Source of the DNA: Sulfuricurvum kujiense DSM 16994
GTDB taxonomy: Bacteria > Campylobacterota > Campylobacteria > Campylobacterales > Sulfurimonadaceae
Assembly (NCBI RefSeq): GCF_000183725.1
Contig: NC_014762.1
Coordinates: 1,674,001 to 1,738,000, forward strand
Direction of reading: 5' to 3'
DNA length: 64,000 nt
Every line of letters begins with the position of its first letter. Within the stretch, counting starts at the first letter, position 1. Made by a program: the position numbers and the translations under genes. This document shows, piece by piece, positions 61,901 to 64,000 of the stretch. The notes beneath the pieces are model-generated. The model was not told the origin of the DNA. It worked only from the letters and a program-made list of their open reading frames with translations, and made no database searches.

Positions 61901-62830
61901 ATGCCTCTTCATTTCGAAAAGACGGGTTCAAAATACGACCGTCTCTCTTATATCTACGACCGCCTCTCTCGCTCACCTGATGGAGTAACCATCAAAGACC
62001 TAGCCGAAGAACTCAAAGTCAGTACGAAAACTGTACAGCGTGACCTGCATGAAGCACTGTCAGGAAGTGGGGTTTATTGCGACGGACGGCGTTGGAAACT
62101 TAGCAGAAACAGTGCAGAAGACGGCTTAGCCAACGAAGAACGTATCGTTCTTGGTGTTCTTGATTCTTTAGCCAAACAAGCTGGTTCTGCTTTTTACAAC
62201 AAAGCCCATCAGCTTTTGGAACAGGTAACCTGCCAGCTCGATCATCCCCTCTTTGCCAATCTCGATACTGAAACTCTCTCAGAAGATCATATTAAGACTT
62301 TTTCACTTCTCGAAAACGCTATTAAAGCTCGTCATGAAATCACCGCGATGTATACAGCAGTCAACAAACGCAAGCGTACTGTCAAACTAAAACCCCTTCG
62401 TCTCGCTTTTTTTGATGGCTATTGGTATTTGTTGGCATTTGATGCCGAAGACAAGGATACGTTTAAAAAATTCCATCTAAAATCACTCGCTGCTATCGTT
62501 GAAACCGAAGAATCGTTTATCTATCCCAAAGATGTTGCTTCAGCTATCGAAAAAGCATACTCGGTATGGTTTTCGCTCAATGACTCATTTGAAGTACGCT
62601 TATGGGTTGATAAAACCATCGCCCCCTACTTCGAACGTAAACCCTACCACGGGCAAAGCATCGAGGGTCGAGATCCGGATGGCTCCATCGAAGTCGTTTT
62701 GAAAATAACCGATGAAATGGAAATCCTCCCTATCGTTCAATGGTATCTACCGCATGTTCGTATTTTGGAACCGGAGTGGATCAATGAGATGCTCATGGAG
62801 AAAATTGCAACCTATACAAAAGGGCTTTAA
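61901..62830 (+). CDS. WYL-domain transcription factor
   Basis: A 309-residue regulator: N-terminal winged helix (about 8-65: SYIYDRLSRSPDGVTIKDLAEELKVSTKTVQRDLHEAL) and a WYL domain (about 140-220, with RLAFFDGYWYLLAFD), then a C-terminal dimerisation part. WYL proteins such as BrxR and CapW control defence genes and may sense nucleic acid or nucleotides. It is the last gene of the operon under promoter I, so it is the natural candidate to bind the ten palindromes and to regulate itself. Confidence 0.92.
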   Translation: MPLHFEKTGSKYDRLSYIYDRLSRSPDGVTIKDLAEELKVSTKTVQRDLHEALSGSGVYCDGRRWKLSRNSAEDGLANEERIVLGVLDSLAKQAGSAFYNKAHQLLEQVTCQLDHPLFANLDTETLSEDHIKTFSLLENAIKARHEITAMYTAVNKRKRTVKLKPLRLAFFDGYWYLLAFDAEDKDTFKKFHLKSLAAIVETEESFIYPKDVASAIEKAYSVWFSLNDSFEVRLWVDKTIAPYFERKPYHGQSIEGRDPDGSIEVVLKITDEMEILPIVQWYLPHVRILEPEWINEMLMEKIATYTKGL

Positions 62831-62842
62831 GTCGATTAAAGC
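62824..62842. terminator. Hairpin between convergent genes
   Basis: GCTTTAA-GTCGA-TTAAAGC forms a 7-bp stem and 5-base loop across the facing stops of the WYL gene and the 62836 gene. On the minus strand it is followed by CCCTTTT, so it could stop both transcripts. Confidence 0.5.
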
Positions 62843-63432
62843 ACCTTCCACCCTTCCAATTCTTTCCACAAGACTTCATCACGAACATACATCCACATCT
62901 CATCATCCGCTTCGCACTTGTTATTTTCAACTGTCCAAAGATCTTTTGGCATTTCATCCGCTCTAAAGATTCGTTCATTAAATCCTATTGAGTCCAGTAT
63001 CTCGCTTATCTCATAATAACGTCGCAATCCCCTCTTTATGGTCGTCATCGGTCCACGAATAATGACAGGAGGGTTTTTACGGCGAATGTAATGGATTAGA
63101 TTTTTTCCGATAATCTTACGCACGATACTGCGATTTACCGGATCAGAGAAATAATGCTTTGTAGATAGCCCCGATTGAGCATCTACATCACTTAGTTTTG
63201 AAAACCGGGCTTGCTTTTCATCATGTTTTTCAATCTCTATTTGATATCCAAAATTGACAATGGGTATATGCCATCGCAAACTCTCCCCAACGGCTTTATA
63301 TTTTATTCTCAGTAGAACATAAAAACTGTTATCCACCCAAAAACGATACTCACTGGTATGCTCAATTGGATGATCCTGAAAAAAATATCCCTTATCGACT
63401 TCAACAAGTTTCATGCTTTCTGTAAGCATCAT
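62836..63432 (-). CDS. Unknown 198-residue protein
   Basis: A soluble protein, Trp- and Tyr-rich, mixed alpha/beta, with a C-terminal stretch (DLWTVENNKCEADDEMWMYVRDEVLW) not known to me. An AAGGA site precedes the first ATG. Promoter J lies 48 bp upstream, so it belongs to the palindrome-controlled set even though it faces the WYL operon. Confidence 0.66.
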   Translation of the reverse strand: MMLTESMKLVEVDKGYFFQDHPIEHTSEYRFWVDNSFYVLLRIKYKAVGESLRWHIPIVNFGYQIEIEKHDEKQARFSKLSDVDAQSGLSTKHYFSDPVNRSIVRKIIGKNLIHYIRRKNPPVIIRGPMTTIKRGLRRYYEISEILDSIGFNERIFRADEMPKDLWTVENNKCEADDEMWMYVRDEVLWKELEGWKVL

Positions 63433-63462
63433 AGAAATAATCCTTATGATTTAATTATTTCA

Positions 63463-63495
63463 ATGATACGGAGAATACGAGACACAAATATGTCC
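63463..63495 (-). promoter_or_regulatory. Palindromic promoter J (62836 gene)
   Basis: Minus strand GGACA-TATTTG-TGTCT (63495-63480; six-base centre), 11 bases, TATCAT (63468-63463). It lies 48 bp before the ATG. Confidence 0.72.
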
Positions 63496-63519
63496 TAACA
63501 AATGGTATTTGTGTTTTTT
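63482..63519 (+). terminator. Possible terminator at the island-dnaA junction
   Basis: ACACAAATA (63482-63490) pairs with TATTTGTGT (63506-63514), a 9-bp stem followed by TTTTT on the plus strand. It overlaps promoter J, so the pairing may instead reflect the palindrome itself. Confidence 0.4.
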
Positions 63520-64000
63520 AAATATTTGAAATTTTATTGATCATTTCATCGATCTTTAGTTTAAAATCATCATCATTTTCCATCATATCTTTAATTTTTT
63601 TCATGGTATGGCTGACAGCAGTATGATCTTTTAGCCCAAAATAACTCGCTAATTGAGGCATAGAATTTGGAGTTAATGTTCGAGATAGATAAATGGCTAT
63701 ACGGCGAGCATGGACTACTGGCACAGTACGATTATTAGAACGCATTTCACTTTGCTTTACGTTCAGCTCTTTTGCTACCAGTTCTAAAATAGAATCGATC
63801 GTGATTTCAGTTTTTTTCTCTTCAATCTGATTTTTCATTACACTGCGTGCGAATTCAAGATCCACTTCAATTCCCATGAGCTGTGAATAGGCATTGAGCT
63901 TGGTAATGATTCCCTCAATTTCTCGTGTATTGTTTTCAATAATCGTAGCAATGTATTGGATAATGTCGTTACTAAAACTAACACGATTGATTTCACACTT
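63518..64000 (-). CDS. dnaA: Chromosomal replication initiator DnaA, C-terminal part
   Basis: The frame is open to the window edge, so the 5' part lies outside. Visible are the end of the AAA+ domain (IIQYIATIIENNTREIEGIITKLNAYS) and the complete DNA-binding domain IV (RRIAIYLSRTLTPNSMPQLASYFGLKDHTAVSHTMKKI), the DnaA signature in Campylobacterota style. It initiates replication at oriC. The gene downstream is an island gene rather than dnaN. It may be the main dnaA in a rearranged setting or a second copy. Confidence 0.88.
   Translation of the reverse strand, partial: KCEINRVSFSNDIIQYIATIIENNTREIEGIITKLNAYSQLMGIEVDLEFARSVMKNQIEEKKTEITIDSILELVAKELNVKQSEMRSNNRTVPVVHARRIAIYLSRTLTPNSMPQLASYFGLKDHTAVSHTMKKIKDMMENDDDFKLKIDEMINKISNI

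Noticed and set aside
52495-63495. The palindromes as LexA-type SOS boxes
   Set aside because: The E. coli box CTGT-N8-ACAG and the GAAC-type boxes have the wrong half-sites, Campylobacterota mostly lack LexA, and a WYL regulator is encoded within the set. Not fully excluded.
13562-63517. A second copy of the tRNA fragment as the right end of the island
   Set aside because: Reading through intergenic regions I did not see the T-arm/CCA sequence again. A computed search is needed; the right end probably lies outside the window or has been lost.

Overview
The window looks like a chromosomal stretch of a free-living Campylobacterota member (Sulfuricurvum/Sulfurimonas type). The reasons are the dense chemotaxis and c-di-GMP gene set, the CheD/CheW style, the style of the partial DnaA C-terminus at the right edge, and AT-leaning codon use. 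This assignment is inference; no 16S gene is present.

Layout. (1) 1-11.9 kb is a core-like sensory block. On the minus strand it runs from a PAS histidine kinase through an atypical kinase, CheD, two CheY-type response regulators (one REC-GGDEF-EAL), a glutathione peroxidase and CheW to the start of a chemoreceptor. On the plus strand are a REC/kinase hybrid, an OmpR-type regulator, a membrane microprotein, a GAF-PAS-GGDEF cyclase and a SixA-like phosphatase. (2) 11.9-13.4 kb holds toxin-antitoxin-like pairs. (3) 13.5-17.6 kb is the integration and replication end of a mobile island: a 3' fragment of a CAU-anticodon tRNA, a tyrosine integrase, AlpA-like excisionases, a lambda-O-like replication protein with iterons inside its own gene, and an XRE repressor. 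(4) 17.7-34.9 kb is a type 1 BREX locus (brxA-brxB-brxC-pglX-ATPase-pglZ-brxL). pglX is divided into a methyltransferase half and a target-recognition half, with four AT-rich cargo genes and a relic of another pglX C-half start between them. (5) 34.9-41.2 kb has an orphan tyrosine recombinase, gene relics, a small WGR/membrane operon and AT-rich spacers. (6) 41.2-52.0 kb is a minus-strand run: DnaQ-type exonuclease, 5'-nucleotidase, McrB, McrC, AddB-like, AddA-like. (7) 52.0-63.4 kb is a dense set of small, mostly unfamiliar genes (ankyrin, two sigma-region-4-only proteins, Sir2, GNAT, HNH, cREC + double AAA, FtsZ-like, GIY-YIG, WYL regulator). (8) 63.5-64.0 kb is the 3' end of a dnaA gene.

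Main discovery. Ten promoters share one architecture: a 15-16 bp palindrome RGACA-N5/6-TGTCY (some copies degenerate) followed by exactly 11 bp and a TATACT-like -10 box, about 43-51 bp before a start codon. Nine lie in region 7 and one at 40.5 kb. They drive the ankyrin gene, several unknown genes, a Sir2 pair, the GNAT gene, an AAA+cREC pair and, divergently, an FtsZ-like/GIY-YIG/WYL operon. The WYL protein is the obvious candidate regulator, so the region reads as one locally co-regulated, apparently undescribed multigene system. The chemical role of that system cannot be read from sequence alone.
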